Origin: Bacteroidetes bacterium GWC2_46_850
GTDB lineage: Bacteria > Bacteroidota > Bacteroidia > Bacteroidales > Dysgonomonadaceae
Length of the DNA stretch: 64,000 nucleotides
Reading direction: 5' to 3'
Assembly: GCA_001768325.1 (NCBI GenBank)
Contig: MENQ01000021.1
Location: 248,001-312,000, forward strand
Part shown: positions 19,677 through 28,373 of the stretch, in pieces
How positions within the stretch are numbered: position 1 is the first letter of the stretch
Layout: each line of letters begins with the position of its first letter
Notes under the pieces: model-generated
Seen by the model: only the letters and a program-made list of their open reading frames with translations
The model's database searches: none
What the model was told of the DNA's origin: nothing
Made by a program: the position numbers and the translations under genes

Positions 19677-19750
19677 TGGTCCCACTTGGGCTTGAACCAA
19701 GGACTCCCTGATTATGAGTCAGGTGCTCTAACCAACTGAGCTATGGGACC
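19677..19750 (-). tRNA. tRNA with CAU anticodon (elongator Met or Ile2)
   Basis: 74 nt. The acceptor stem pairs GGTCCCA with TGGGACC, discriminator A; the D arm is AGCTCAGTTGGTTAGAGC, the anticodon loop CTCATAA (anticodon CAT), the T arm has GGTTCAAGC. The 3' CCA is not encoded. A CAU anticodon can read Met, or Ile AUA after lysidine modification. The GGTCCCA acceptor and GTTCAAG T-loop resemble Ile2, whereas the D arm also fits elongator Met; the sequence alone does not settle it. It is not the initiator, since the acceptor's first pair is a normal G-C. Confidence 0.93.
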
Positions 19751-19939
19751 TTTGTTTTCGATCTGAAGCGATCAAAAGCGGGTGCAATATTACTGTATTT
19801 TTGCGAAAAAACCAAATGATTTTCCCTCAAATCGCCGGTTTCCTGTAAATATTGTGTTGGTATGCATTGACAGGGTGAGAGCGGTACTGTCTGTGAAAAA
19901 TACCACAAATGTGTTATTTCAGCATCAAAACAGGATCTT

Positions 19940-19947
19940 TACCTTTG
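19940..19947 (+). promoter_or_regulatory. -7 element upstream of the OsmC-family gene
   Basis: TACCTTTG matches TAnnTTTG exactly, about 76 nt before the ATG at 20024. No good -33 box was seen. Confidence 0.45.
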
Positions 19948-20023
19948 TTCCGAAAATAAAGATGCAAGTTTCGCAATTAATTTTGAATGACTTGCGTTAC
20001 GTAAATTATTTAATTGTACATAT

Positions 20024-20461
20024 ATGTCAGAATTAACTTTTAGCGTCAATGCGCACAGTGAGAATCCTACGAAAACCGTCATAAATGCCAGAGGTTTTGA
20101 ATTGATCGTAGACGAACCGCAGGAACTGGGGGGTACCAATGCCGGGCTCAATCCGGTAGAGGTTGTGCTTGCAGCCTTCTCGGGCTGTCTGAATGTGATG
20201 TCACACGTTGTTGCCAGAGAGATGAACTTCGAACTCAGGGGAGTGAAAATCAACCTGTCGGGCGTGCTGGATCCTGCCAGATTTACAGGAGCTGAGACTA
20301 CCGGGAGAGCCGGTTACAAACAGATCAACGTAGAGATTATCCCCGATACGGATGTCGACGATGCGACGCTGCAGAAATGGCTTCAAACCATTGAATCGCG
20401 CTGCCCGGTGAGCGATAATCTCACCAATCCCACGCCGGTGCATCTCACCATCGTCAATTAA
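20024..20461 (+). CDS. OsmC/Ohr-family thiol peroxidase-like protein
   Basis: 145 residues, cytoplasmic. It has the OsmC-like alpha/beta fold with the two family cysteines: Cys55 in AAFSGCLNVM and Cys127 in IESRCPVSDN. In characterised members these form the peroxidatic and resolving pair that reduces organic hydroperoxides with lipoyl- or thiol-based reductants. The length and the LNPVEVVLAAFSGC motif are normal for the OsmC branch rather than Ohr. It stands alone, with its own candidate promoter and a strong terminator, facing IspG. Role in oxidative stress is by family; the substrate is not known. Confidence 0.9.
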   Translation: MSELTFSVNAHSENPTKTVINARGFELIVDEPQELGGTNAGLNPVEVVLAAFSGCLNVMSHVVAREMNFELRGVKINLSGVLDPARFTGAETTGRAGYKQINVEIIPDTDVDDATLQKWLQTIESRCPVSDNLTNPTPVHLTIVN

Positions 20462-20469
20462 AAAAATGA

Positions 20470-20496
20470 AAGGTAGCCAAAAGCTACCTTTTTTTT
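20470..20496. terminator. Bidirectional terminator between OsmC gene and ispG
   Basis: AAGGTAGC (20470-20477), loop CAAAA, GCTACCTT (20483-20490), followed by eight Ts on the plus strand and by a T-rich stretch on the minus strand. It closes both converging genes. Confidence 0.85.
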
Positions 20497-22349
20497 CAGT
20501 TTTGTTCCGGTTCCCTCCAGTCGCCGTGATCCTTGATCAGCTGAATAAGATGCTCCACAGCTTCAGCCTGGGGGATATTTTTCGCTACAAGCTGCTTTTT
20601 CCGGTAGAGTGAAATTTTTCCATGTTCGGCGCCCACATAGCCATAATCGGCATCGGCCATCTCTCCCACACCATTTACGATACAGCCCATCACCCCGATC
20701 TTCAGATGTTTGAGATGTGAAAAATGTTTCTGTATGAGTGCTACGGTAGTCTGCAGATCAAACAGCGTTCTACCGCAGCTGGGACAGGAGATAAACTCCG
20801 TCTTGCTGGTACGCACGCGTGCAGCCTGCAGGATCCCGAAAGCATAGGCATCGAGATCGGTGATACCGATATTTCCGTCATTGCTCAGCATGATTCCGTT
20901 CCCAAATCCGTCCAGAAGCACTGTTCCGAAATCCACTCCTCCTTTAAGCTGGATATCTTCCGCTTCATTTTCTGCATAACTTCGCTGTAGCACCACCGGC
21001 ACACGGCAGTCCGCATTCAGTAAAGCATGGAAAAACGCCCGTTGCTCTCCTACTCCGTTCTGATGTGCTGTTGTGAGTATAACCACCACCCTGGGTATTT
21101 CCTTCAGTTGGGTAATCACTTTATCCGTCAGTTGCGGGTATGCAAGACGAAGAAACTTCACCCGTGCCGGACATGCCTCCATGCTACCGATCTCATCGAC
21201 CCTGAAGAGGGGATAATGATCTATTTTCTCCTCCCATTGCGCGAAATCAACAATTGATTTCATTCCTTTCGGAAAATTAGTAGGAAGACGATTTCCCGTG
21301 TATATATAATCCGGGATAAAATGAGGGTTGATATCCATGTCATCGATCCGACTCCTGTCGGATATGACCACTGGCAGAAAATCACCGCCCATATTCCACA
21401 CGGCATTCGTTTCGCGCCGGTCGGTAGAAAATGCAGAGAAGCCGGGAAACAGTTTCCCTTCAATGGGTGGATGATTCTGACGTTGCATCACGTAGTCCAC
21501 CAGCTTGCGGGCTACGGGTACTTCCGCTTCCGGATCCTCACTCAGTGAAACCCGAATGGTGTCCCCCATACCGTCACTTAGCAACGCGCCGATGCCGACA
21601 GCCGACTTCATTCTTCCGTCTTCACCGTTGCCTGCTTCGGTTACTCCCAGGTGAAGCGGAAAGTGAATTCCCTCTTTATCCATCGTGTCCACAAGCAGGC
21701 GTACCGCCTTGGTCATCAGCAGCGTGTTGGAAGCCTTCATGGATATCACAATATCGGTAAAACCTTCATCCACTGCAATGCGCAGATACTCCATACAGGA
21801 TTCCACCATCCCTTCGGGTGTATCCCCGTAACGTGACATGATCCGATCGGAGAGCGATCCATGGTTTACCCCGATGCGCACGGCAGTACCGTGTTCCTTG
21901 CAAATCTGAAGAAAAGTGACCACTTTGGCACGGATCTTCTCCAGTTCCGCTGCATACTCCTCTTCGGTATATTCCAACTCAGCAAACGTTTTCTGCTTGT
22001 CGACGTAATTACCTGGGTTGATACGCACTTTTTCGGCGATGGTGGCCGCCACTTCGGCTGCACGCGGGTTGAAATGAATATCGGCCGACAAAGGCGTTGT
22101 ATAACCTTTCTCTCTCAACTGCCGGTGAATCTCCCGCAGGTTGTTAGCTTCGCGTACTCCCTGCGTGGTCAGGCGAATCAGGTCTGCTCCGGAGGCGATA
22201 ATGCGTTCACACTGTGCCACACTGGCTTCCGTGTCGAGCGTGTTGGTGCTGGTCATTGTTTGTATCACAACCGGATGATTGCCTCCCATTATGATATTGC
22301 CCACATGCACATCAATGGCAGGACGACGTGTATAATTGAAAAAATCCAT
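20496..22349 (-). CDS. ispG: 4-hydroxy-3-methylbut-2-en-1-yl diphosphate synthase IspG (long form)
   Basis: 617 residues. It catalyses the penultimate step of the MEP isoprenoid pathway, reductive ring opening of 2-C-methyl-erythritol 2,4-cyclodiphosphate to HMBDP. The N-terminal TIM barrel opens with VHVGNIIMGGNHPVVIQTMTSTNT. The C-terminal domain carries the [4Fe-4S] ligands Cys522 and Cys525 (SCPSCGRTLFDL) and Cys556 (GCIVNGVGEMADADYGYVG). The insert domain between them, about 200 residues longer than E. coli IspG, marks the three-domain form of Bacteroidota, Chlamydiae and plants. It is 12 nt downstream of a VOC gene and so is probably the last gene of a three-gene minus-strand operon. 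Confidence 0.97.
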   Translation of the reverse strand: MDFFNYTRRPAIDVHVGNIIMGGNHPVVIQTMTSTNTLDTEASVAQCERIIASGADLIRLTTQGVREANNLREIHRQLREKGYTTPLSADIHFNPRAAEVAATIAEKVRINPGNYVDKQKTFAELEYTEEEYAAELEKIRAKVVTFLQICKEHGTAVRIGVNHGSLSDRIMSRYGDTPEGMVESCMEYLRIAVDEGFTDIVISMKASNTLLMTKAVRLLVDTMDKEGIHFPLHLGVTEAGNGEDGRMKSAVGIGALLSDGMGDTIRVSLSEDPEAEVPVARKLVDYVMQRQNHPPIEGKLFPGFSAFSTDRRETNAVWNMGGDFLPVVISDRSRIDDMDINPHFIPDYIYTGNRLPTNFPKGMKSIVDFAQWEEKIDHYPLFRVDEIGSMEACPARVKFLRLAYPQLTDKVITQLKEIPRVVVILTTAHQNGVGEQRAFFHALLNADCRVPVVLQRSYAENEAEDIQLKGGVDFGTVLLDGFGNGIMLSNDGNIGITDLDAYAFGILQAARVRTSKTEFISCPSCGRTLFDLQTTVALIQKHFSHLKHLKIGVMGCIVNGVGEMADADYGYVGAEHGKISLYRKKQLVAKNIPQAEAVEHLIQLIKDHGDWREPEQN

Positions 22350-22361
22350 TTTCTTAATCGA

Positions 22362-22742
22362 TTATTTCTTCAAAGGTAATATTTCTATCCAATATCCGTC
22401 GGGATCTATGATAAAATAAAGTCCCATATTGGTGTTTTCGTAACAGACACATCCCATCTCCTTGTGGTAGGCTCTCGTCTCATCATAGTCTCCATCAACA
22501 CGTAGGCAAAGATGCTGTTCATTGTCTCCCATATTATAGGGTCGCTCCCAGTCTCTTAGCCAGGTAAGCTCCAGAGTGAAACCTGTTATTCCATCTCCCA
22601 GAAAAACAAGAATGTATGATCCGTCAGAAGCTTCTTTTCTTCGCACTTCCTTTAAACCCAACGCCTTGTCATAAAATGTAATACTCTTTTTCAAATCCAG
22701 CACATTGATATTGTAGTGGTCGAATCTTGCTTTTATTTCCAT
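22362..22742 (-). CDS. VOC (glyoxalase I-like) family protein
   Basis: 126 residues from the ATG at 22742, which gives the usual MEIKARFDHYNINVLDLKKSITFYDKALG opening; a longer frame upstream runs into the neighbouring gene and is rejected. Two beta-alpha-beta-beta-beta modules of the vicinal oxygen chelate superfamily are visible. Potential metal ligands are His in DHYNINV, Glu in LELTWLRDW, His in EQHLCLRV and Glu in YWIEILP. These match lactoylglutathione lyase, so methylglyoxal detoxification is possible, although many relatives have other roles. It begins 17 nt after the MBL-fold gene and ends 12 nt before ispG. Confidence 0.87.
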   Translation of the reverse strand: MEIKARFDHYNINVLDLKKSITFYDKALGLKEVRRKEASDGSYILVFLGDGITGFTLELTWLRDWERPYNMGDNEQHLCLRVDGDYDETRAYHKEMGCVCYENTNMGLYFIIDPDGYWIEILPLKK

Positions 22743-22758
22743 TTCTTTTGTTAATTTT

Positions 22759-23484
22759 TTATCCCAGTGTAAATGTTTGTCCCGTTTGTGATACAGGCAT
22801 ATAGCTGCAACCATAACGCGCCGCTATTTCCCCGAACCGGTTTGCTTTGTCGTATTGTTCCCCAAAATGCATCGGGAAAAAATAAGCAGTATTTATACGC
22901 GACACAAACTGCTCGCCACCTCGCATGTAGTCTTTTCCCAGTCGGGGATCCAGGGGGAACATGGCAACATGCAGCCGGTCGGTCTTCTCCGCCAACAGTT
23001 CGAGTTCGCACAGGTAATTGTTCTCATAGACGAGTGATTCCTCCTTTGCCACCTCTTCATTCCAATGCCAATTATTCAGATCACCCGCATGAAAAAACTG
23101 TCGGTTGTTGTAGGTGAGCAAAAAGGAACACCCCACATCTGTGGATCCGAAAGCTTTTATTTTCAGCCGATGATCAGCGAAAACATCTTCCTTCCTTAAA
23201 TAATAAGCATCGGCATCTGTTGTTCCGCTCTGACGCAACTCGTCCGAAAAAATATAGGTGATGTTCTCTTTTCGTTGTCTCCAATTCAATATATCGGGGT
23301 TGAAATGGTCGGAATGTGAATGAGAACAAAGTACATACAAATCCTCTTCTTTATTGAGCAGGTAATCTTTCACCCAATTTGCGCCGTCTTCACGGGGTAC
23401 ATCCCTGTAATAGTCGAAAATCACGGAAAAACCGTCAAACTCGATGAGGTAACAGCTGCGATAAATATATGTAATTGTCTTCAT
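22759..23484 (-). CDS. MBL-fold metallohydrolase
   Basis: About 241 residues from the ATG at 23484; five extra residues would be added by an upstream ATG. The zinc motif is CSHSHSDHFNPD (HxHxDH), a further His is in FFHAGDLNNWHW, and the last in PMHFGEQY, all as in metallo-beta-lactamase-fold hydrolases. The reaction is not indicated: relatives include lactonases and nucleases. It is first in the MBL-VOC-ispG operon. The association with a glyoxalase-like gene might suggest a hydrolase for a thioester such as S-lactoylglutathione-type adducts, but this is only inference. Confidence 0.88.
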   Translation of the reverse strand: MKTITYIYRSCYLIEFDGFSVIFDYYRDVPREDGANWVKDYLLNKEEDLYVLCSHSHSDHFNPDILNWRQRKENITYIFSDELRQSGTTDADAYYLRKEDVFADHRLKIKAFGSTDVGCSFLLTYNNRQFFHAGDLNNWHWNEEVAKEESLVYENNYLCELELLAEKTDRLHVAMFPLDPRLGKDYMRGGEQFVSRINTAYFFPMHFGEQYDKANRFGEIAARYGCSYMPVSQTGQTFTLG

Positions 23485-23655
23485 CTTTCTACCTATCATT
23501 AAAACAATGAATCGCCAAAATGTTCAATACCATACGTAAAAAATTGATAAAATAGCATCGGGGATTAATACCTCAAATTCTGCTCTCAACTGCAGTAATT
23601 TTAAAATAATATTTTTACCTTGCAGACAGTTAGTTTCACAATAAATTCAAAAATC

Positions 23656-24342
23656 ATGAAGAAGTATGTAGCAGAAATGATCGGAACAATGGTGCTTGTG
23701 CTCATGGGTTGCGGGGCAGCTGTGTTTGCTGGTGCCGGGCAACCTTTTGATTCAGTGGGTACACTGGGCGTTGCTTTTGCGTTTGGACTGTCTGTCGTTG
23801 CCATGGCTTATGGCATTGGCAGCATTTCGGGATGTCACATAAACCCGGCCATCACACTGGGTGTTTTTCTCTCGGGCAGGATGAGTGGTAAAGAGGCGGG
23901 GATGTATATGCTCTTCCAGGTTCTCGGCGCCATCATTGGTTCATCCATTCTTTGGTTTTTAGCGAAGGATTCCGGTTCTACCACGACACTCACGGGCGCC
24001 AATGGTTTTGCCGGAGGGCAACTGGGTGCGGCTTTTGTGGCAGAAACGGTTTTCACTTTTATTTTCGTGTTGGTGGTACTGGGCGTGACTGCCAAAAATG
24101 GCCATAACAAGTTTGCAGGTCTGGCAATCGGTTTAACGCTCGTATTGATACACATTGTCTGTATTCCAATCACGGGCACATCCGTAAACCCGGCCCGTAG
24201 CATCGGCCCGGCAATTTTTGCAGGTGGAGAGGCTCTGTCACAGCTCTGGTTATTTATTGTAGCCCCTTTCCTCGGTGCCGCCATCGCTGCATTTATTTGG
24301 AAAGGAATTACCGTGGAAGACGAAAAAAGAGCCACGGCTTAA
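23656..24342 (+). CDS. aqpZ: Aquaporin Z
   Basis: 228 residues from the ATG at 23656 (MKKYVAEMIGT). Six membrane helices and two NPA half-helices: HINPAIT (Asn63-Ala65) and SVNPARS (Asn178-Ala180). The selectivity filter reads Phe43, His166, Thr175, Arg181, the water-specific set known from E. coli AqpZ, and the LVLIHIVCIPITGTSVNPARS segment is almost diagnostic. It should be a water channel of the inner membrane, not a glycerol facilitator. Single gene, divergent from the MBL-ispG operon. Confidence 0.96.
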   Translation: MKKYVAEMIGTMVLVLMGCGAAVFAGAGQPFDSVGTLGVAFAFGLSVVAMAYGIGSISGCHINPAITLGVFLSGRMSGKEAGMYMLFQVLGAIIGSSILWFLAKDSGSTTTLTGANGFAGGQLGAAFVAETVFTFIFVLVVLGVTAKNGHNKFAGLAIGLTLVLIHIVCIPITGTSVNPARSIGPAIFAGGEALSQLWLFIVAPFLGAAIAAFIWKGITVEDEKRATA

Positions 24343-24427
24343 GCCAAATGGCAAAGCAAACGCACAAAAAATAATTTCCAGGAGAACTTATTTTCTGTTT
24401 ATCTGTTTAGTTGTTGCACATTTTTTG

Positions 24428-24435
24428 TAAATTTG
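24428..24435 (+). promoter_or_regulatory. -7 element of the fabI promoter
   Basis: TAAATTTG, an exact TAnnTTTG match, about 77 nt before the fabI ATG in an AT-rich gap. A TTTAGTTG stretch lies about 17-20 nt upstream as a weak -33. Confidence 0.5.
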
Positions 24436-24512
24436 CGCAGTTTTTGATTAAAAAAATAATCACAGCGAATCTGGTAAAAAAATTTTGCCGGCTGCTCTAA
24501 ACTGATAAAATT

Positions 24513-25364
24513 ATGACTCACAATTTATTAAAAGGAAAAAGAGGGATTATTTTCGGTGCGTTGAACGACATGTCCATCGCCTGGAAGGTAGCTGAGAAAG
24601 CCGTTGAAGAAGGTGCCATCATCACATTATCCAACACACCTGTTGCCGTTAGAATGGGCGATACCGCGCAACTGGGTGCAAAACTAAATGCCGAGATACT
24701 TCCAGCTGACGCGACCAATGTGGAAGATCTGGAGATGGTTTTCACCAAATCGATGGAGATTCTGGGTGGTAAAATCGATTTTGTTCTTCATTCAATCGGC
24801 ATGTCTCCGAACGTACGCAAGAAAAGGACTTACGACGATCTGGATTACGACATGCTGATGAAAACCCTCGATATCTCTGCCATCTCATATCATAAAATGT
24901 TGCAAGTAGCCCGCAAGCTTGACGCGATTGAGCGGGGCGGCTCCATTCTCGCCCTCACGTATGTTGCTGCACAACGCGTGTTCTACGGCTACAACGACAT
25001 GGCCGACGCCAAAGCACTGCTTGAATCCATTACCCGCAGTTTCGGTTATATTTACGGACGTGACAAGGGGGTTCGCGTGAATACCATTTCACAGTCGCCC
25101 ACCATGACCACTGCCGGAAGCGGTGTGAAGGGGATGACCGACCTGATGGATTTTGCTGAACGCATGTCTCCGCTTGGTAATGCTACAGCCGACGATGCAG
25201 CCGACTACTGCATTGTCATGTTCTCCGATCTTACTCGCAAGATCACCATGCAGAATCTGTATAACGATGGCGGTTTCTCAAGCATGGGGATGAGTCTACG
25301 TGCTATGAAGCAGTACAGCAACGGGCTCGATGAGAACAAAGATGAAAATGTGATTTACGGATAA
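24513..25364 (+). CDS. fabI: Enoyl-[acyl-carrier-protein] reductase (NADH) FabI
   Basis: 283 residues. It reduces trans-2-enoyl-ACP in the last step of each fatty-acid elongation cycle and is the triclosan target. A short-chain dehydrogenase Rossmann fold is seen with the FabI form of the nucleotide loop (GIIFGALNDMSIAWKVAEKA). The active site is Tyr150, Tyr160 and Lys167 (TYVAAQRVFYGYNDMADAKA), equivalent to E. coli Tyr146, Tyr156, Lys163. The C terminus is ~20 residues longer than E. coli FabI, as usual in Bacteroidota. It is monocistronic, ending in a strong terminator at 25387. Confidence 0.97.
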   Translation: MTHNLLKGKRGIIFGALNDMSIAWKVAEKAVEEGAIITLSNTPVAVRMGDTAQLGAKLNAEILPADATNVEDLEMVFTKSMEILGGKIDFVLHSIGMSPNVRKKRTYDDLDYDMLMKTLDISAISYHKMLQVARKLDAIERGGSILALTYVAAQRVFYGYNDMADAKALLESITRSFGYIYGRDKGVRVNTISQSPTMTTAGSGVKGMTDLMDFAERMSPLGNATADDAADYCIVMFSDLTRKITMQNLYNDGGFSSMGMSLRAMKQYSNGLDENKDENVIYG

Positions 25365-25386
25365 ATTTCCGGTAATCGACAATAAG

Positions 25387-25420
25387 ATAGCTTCGATCTG
25401 TGGATTGAGGCTATTTTTTT
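25387..25420 (+). terminator. Intrinsic terminator of fabI
   Basis: An 11-bp stem (25387-25397 with 25404-25414, two G-T wobbles, loop CTGTGG) followed by seven Ts. Its T-tract overlaps the -33 box of the next gene. Confidence 0.85.
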
Positions 25421-25449
25421 GGCTTTTCACTCTGCTTTCACTATATTTG
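25418..25449 (+). promoter_or_regulatory. Promoter of the YrdC/Sua5 gene, probably leaderless
   Basis: TTTG at 25418-25421, 20 nt, then TATATTTG at 25442-25449: both Bacteroidota promoter boxes are present at ideal spacing. The start codon at 25456 lies only 6 nt after the -7 box, about where transcription should begin, so the message may have no leader. Confidence 0.65.
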
Positions 25450-25455
25450 TGCGCT

Positions 25456-26064
25456 ATGCTGATAAAGATATACAACGATAATCCTCAACCTCGTGAGATA
25501 GAGAAAGTTGTCGCCATATTGCGCGGGGGCGGTATTGTGATTTATCCCACTGACACGCTGTATGGTATTGGCTGCGATGCACTGAATGTAAGGGCCGTGG
25601 AGAAGATATGCGACCTGAAAGGAATCAATCCGCAGAAAAGTAATCTTTCAATCATCTGCAACGACCTGAGTGTGGTAAGTGAATATGCAAAGATCAGTAC
25701 GCCCATGTTTAAACTGATGAAGAGGAACCTGCCGGGTCCTTTTACATTTATATTACCCACCACCTCCTCACTTCCCAAAATATACAAGAACAAGAAGACT
25801 GTAGGCATCCGTGTGCCCGACAACAACATCATTCGCGAGATTGTGGCGCAGCTGGGAAACCCTGTATTAAGTACATCGGTAAAGGATGATGAGGAGGAAA
25901 TGGAATACACCACCCATCCGGAGCTGATTCACGAAAAATGGGGAGATATTGCCGACCTTGTGATTGAAGGCGGCATTGGCGGTATAGAAGGATCAACCGT
26001 GGTGGACTGCACTGCCGATGAGCCTGTCATTATACGTCAGGGCAAAGGAGAGTTAAAATTCTGA
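25456..26064 (+). CDS. YrdC/Sua5-family L-threonylcarbamoyladenylate synthase
   Basis: 202 residues from the ATG at 25456. The promoter boxes just upstream exclude the longer frame start at 25405. The YrdC fold is recognisable by the KxxR-type nucleotide region (GGGIVIYPTDTLYGIGCDALN), PGPFTFILP, and the VGIRVPDN and LSTSVKDDEEE segments. The family makes threonylcarbamoyl-AMP from threonine, bicarbonate and ATP for the t6A37 modification of ANN-decoding tRNAs. It has the short YrdC/YciO form without the Sua5 C-terminal domain. YciO-type members may have other roles, so the exact assignment is slightly open. Confidence 0.88.
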   Translation: MLIKIYNDNPQPREIEKVVAILRGGGIVIYPTDTLYGIGCDALNVRAVEKICDLKGINPQKSNLSIICNDLSVVSEYAKISTPMFKLMKRNLPGPFTFILPTTSSLPKIYKNKKTVGIRVPDNNIIREIVAQLGNPVLSTSVKDDEEEMEYTTHPELIHEKWGDIADLVIEGGIGGIEGSTVVDCTADEPVIIRQGKGELKF

Positions 26065-26135
26065 TATTTTCCCCTTGGGATTAAATTAATTGATACTTTC
26101 GCAGTCCAACCGATACAATTTCTTATTCGAAAATT

Positions 26136-27905
26136 ATGAAGAAACTCCTATTTTATTTTCTTACACTCTCTCTGCTCCTTACCGTTTCATACGCTTGTAA
26201 GGACAAGTATGATCCCATTACCGAGAAAGGGACCCTTGAATCGGCTACATATAATCACACGACTAAATCATTCACTTTAACCTATAGCAGTGGACAAAAT
26301 GAAACAGTGAATGCCGTAATTGATGATACATCGGATACACCCACAGCCATTGCTACGCTTACAGACGGTACCATTGTGTATGTCTCGAACGCATCTGTTT
26401 CGGGCAATGCCACCATTTCGAAAGAAATCAATGTGGTCTCGCAATTTGTATATGATGGCTTGTCCACTTATTATTTCTGGGCAGATGAGGTACAAAGCAA
26501 GACTCCTAAAATTACCGATGTGAATCCGAGTAATTATTTCTATAAAATCCTGAATGCTACAGACACCCAGCATGGTTGGTCCTGGATTACCGATGATGTG
26601 GATGCCCTTTTAGCCGGTTTCGAAGGCCAGTCGTTATCGTTTGGTTATGATCTTGGATTTACCATCTTGAATAATGTGGTATATGCTTACATTAAATATG
26701 TATATGCAGGCACCCCGGCGGAAAAAGCAGGACTAAAACGGCTCGATCTGATCGGGAAACTAAACGGACAACTTATTAGAACAGAACAACGAAACGGGAA
26801 TAACTATATCAGCAGCGCAGACGTGGATCTGCTTTATGGCAACAATGCGGTTAAATTTACTGTATACCAATACTCAGGTACCCAGATTGTTCAGGATAAA
26901 GAGGTAACCATCACGCCAGATAACAGTGCAAAAGATCCTGTTCTGTATGAGAATATATACCAAATCGGCACTAAAAAGATCGGCTATCTGTTTTATACCG
27001 ATTTCTATGATAATTATAATAACCGTCTGTACGAGGTATTCAGTAAATTTAAACAAAACGGTGTAACTGACCTGGTGCTGGACTTGCGCTATAATACAGG
27101 CGGTGCTGTTTCATCGGCCATTTATCTGGCTTCTATGATCGCTCCGAGAACGAATGTAGAAAACAAAGAACCGTTTGTAGTCATGAACTATAACAATCTG
27201 CTGAACACCTCGTTCGACAAATGGTATAATGATGCAAAACCGGAAGATAAGTATAAATATGACAGAAAGGATTACCTCGGTGTGTATAACAGTGTCAAGG
27301 ATCAGAATCCATTGAATGCAAACCTCAATCTAAACAAAGTTTACATCATTGCCACCGGTAACTCTTATTCCGCGTCCGAACTCACGACGTTCTGTCTGGA
27401 ACCTTATATGGACGTGGTACATATCGGCGGCAATACGGGCGGAAAATATACGGCATCCTGGACCATACATGGATATGATTCTTTTGAGGATAATGAAGGA
27501 AATAGTAGAGCGATACCACTGTATGATGAAACGAAACTAACCTCAACCGAAAAAATCCAACTGAAGAATTGGGCCATGCAGCCTATCGTCGCCATGTACG
27601 CCAACAAGAATGGGGATAGTTTTGATAATCCCGGTTATTTAAAACCAGATCCAGATTGTGAAATGAATGAAGGGTTTGGCTTGCTGAGTAACTGGACACC
27701 TCTTGGCGATACGAAGGATGTGTTCTTGGGACAAGCCTTATATTTGATTTCAGGAGATGAAAATTACAAACCGGTCCAGACGAGGTACACGCGAGCCCTC
27801 ACTGAAAATATTGCAATACGTGGCTCTGAGGATGGAAAGCCTGTTATCATTGAAAATAAACTAACAGCAGATGATTTCCAAAAGATACGCGAGTTAAGAA
27901 AGTAA
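26136..27905 (+). CDS. S41-family (C-terminal processing-like) peptidase, lipoprotein
   Basis: 589 residues. The signal peptide ends in VSYAC, so Cys21 is a lipid anchor; Lys-Asp follows it. Residues ~30-95 form a small beta domain, ~100-160 a helical region (the S41 N-cap), ~165-260 a PDZ domain (AGTPAEKAGLKRLDLIGKLNG) and ~275-480 the S41 catalytic core. The core has LDLRYNTGGAVSSA and the active serine Ser412 in GNSYSASELT. Related lipoproteins are common in gut and environmental Bacteroidota, often several per genome, with unknown substrates; some act on proteins at the outer membrane. It is monocistronic, convergent with the 27928 gene. Confidence 0.9.
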   Translation: MKKLLFYFLTLSLLLTVSYACKDKYDPITEKGTLESATYNHTTKSFTLTYSSGQNETVNAVIDDTSDTPTAIATLTDGTIVYVSNASVSGNATISKEINVVSQFVYDGLSTYYFWADEVQSKTPKITDVNPSNYFYKILNATDTQHGWSWITDDVDALLAGFEGQSLSFGYDLGFTILNNVVYAYIKYVYAGTPAEKAGLKRLDLIGKLNGQLIRTEQRNGNNYISSADVDLLYGNNAVKFTVYQYSGTQIVQDKEVTITPDNSAKDPVLYENIYQIGTKKIGYLFYTDFYDNYNNRLYEVFSKFKQNGVTDLVLDLRYNTGGAVSSAIYLASMIAPRTNVENKEPFVVMNYNNLLNTSFDKWYNDAKPEDKYKYDRKDYLGVYNSVKDQNPLNANLNLNKVYIIATGNSYSASELTTFCLEPYMDVVHIGGNTGGKYTASWTIHGYDSFEDNEGNSRAIPLYDETKLTSTEKIQLKNWAMQPIVAMYANKNGDSFDNPGYLKPDPDCEMNEGFGLLSNWTPLGDTKDVFLGQALYLISGDENYKPVQTRYTRALTENIAIRGSEDGKPVIIENKLTADDFQKIRELRK

Positions 27906-27927
27906 TGTTCTACGAAGAATTTTCACT

Positions 27928-28287
27928 TTATTTCGTCCACAATGGTTGTTTTTTTATTCTCTCATTTTCAATCGCGTCATATTTGATATATTGATCACGG
28001 GGGAGAATCTTTTGCAGGTGTTCGTCGCGTGTTGTCTTCAGATTTTCAATGCGTTTCTGCTTTCGACACCAGTGGCAACGTTCGGCTTTGTTCACTTCCA
28101 GTAAGAAATTCAGTTCTATTTCACTGATTAGTTGCGCCGTTTGATCATCAAAGCCAATCAATTGCTGCATCTCTTCTACTTTATTTTCCACGCTTTCCTG
28201 AAACACTTTTTCAGTAATCGACGTTTGTGAGAAAGATGGGGTGATAAAAGCCAGAATCATCGTAATTAACAAGGTGTTTCTTTTCAT
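27928..28287 (-). CDS. Small secreted protein with a CxxC motif, unknown
   Basis: 119 residues from the ATG at 28287 (MKRNTLLITMILAFITPSFSQ signal peptide). The mature part is helical and charged (EKVFQESVENKVEEMQQLIGFDDQTAQLISEIE) with CHWC near the middle and a C-terminal RDQYIKYDAIENERIKK. I do not recognise the family; the pattern is that of small periplasmic helical proteins similar in outline to Spy/CpxP-type chaperones, but without their motifs. It follows a YceI gene by 86 nt on the same strand and could be its last operon member. Confidence 0.65.
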   Translation of the reverse strand: MKRNTLLITMILAFITPSFSQTSITEKVFQESVENKVEEMQQLIGFDDQTAQLISEIELNFLLEVNKAERCHWCRKQKRIENLKTTRDEHLQKILPRDQYIKYDAIENERIKKQPLWTK

Positions 28288-28373
28288 TTTGTCGTCGTTT
28301 TTTTGCTTACATACAGTAAGACATAAAATTATCAACAAAGTTTAACTGGCTTGATTTTTCTCAGGATCTCCAT

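Noticed and set aside
21861-22379. A 172-codon plus-strand frame across the ispG start
   Set aside because: Antisense to ispG and the VOC gene end; no recognisable protein features.
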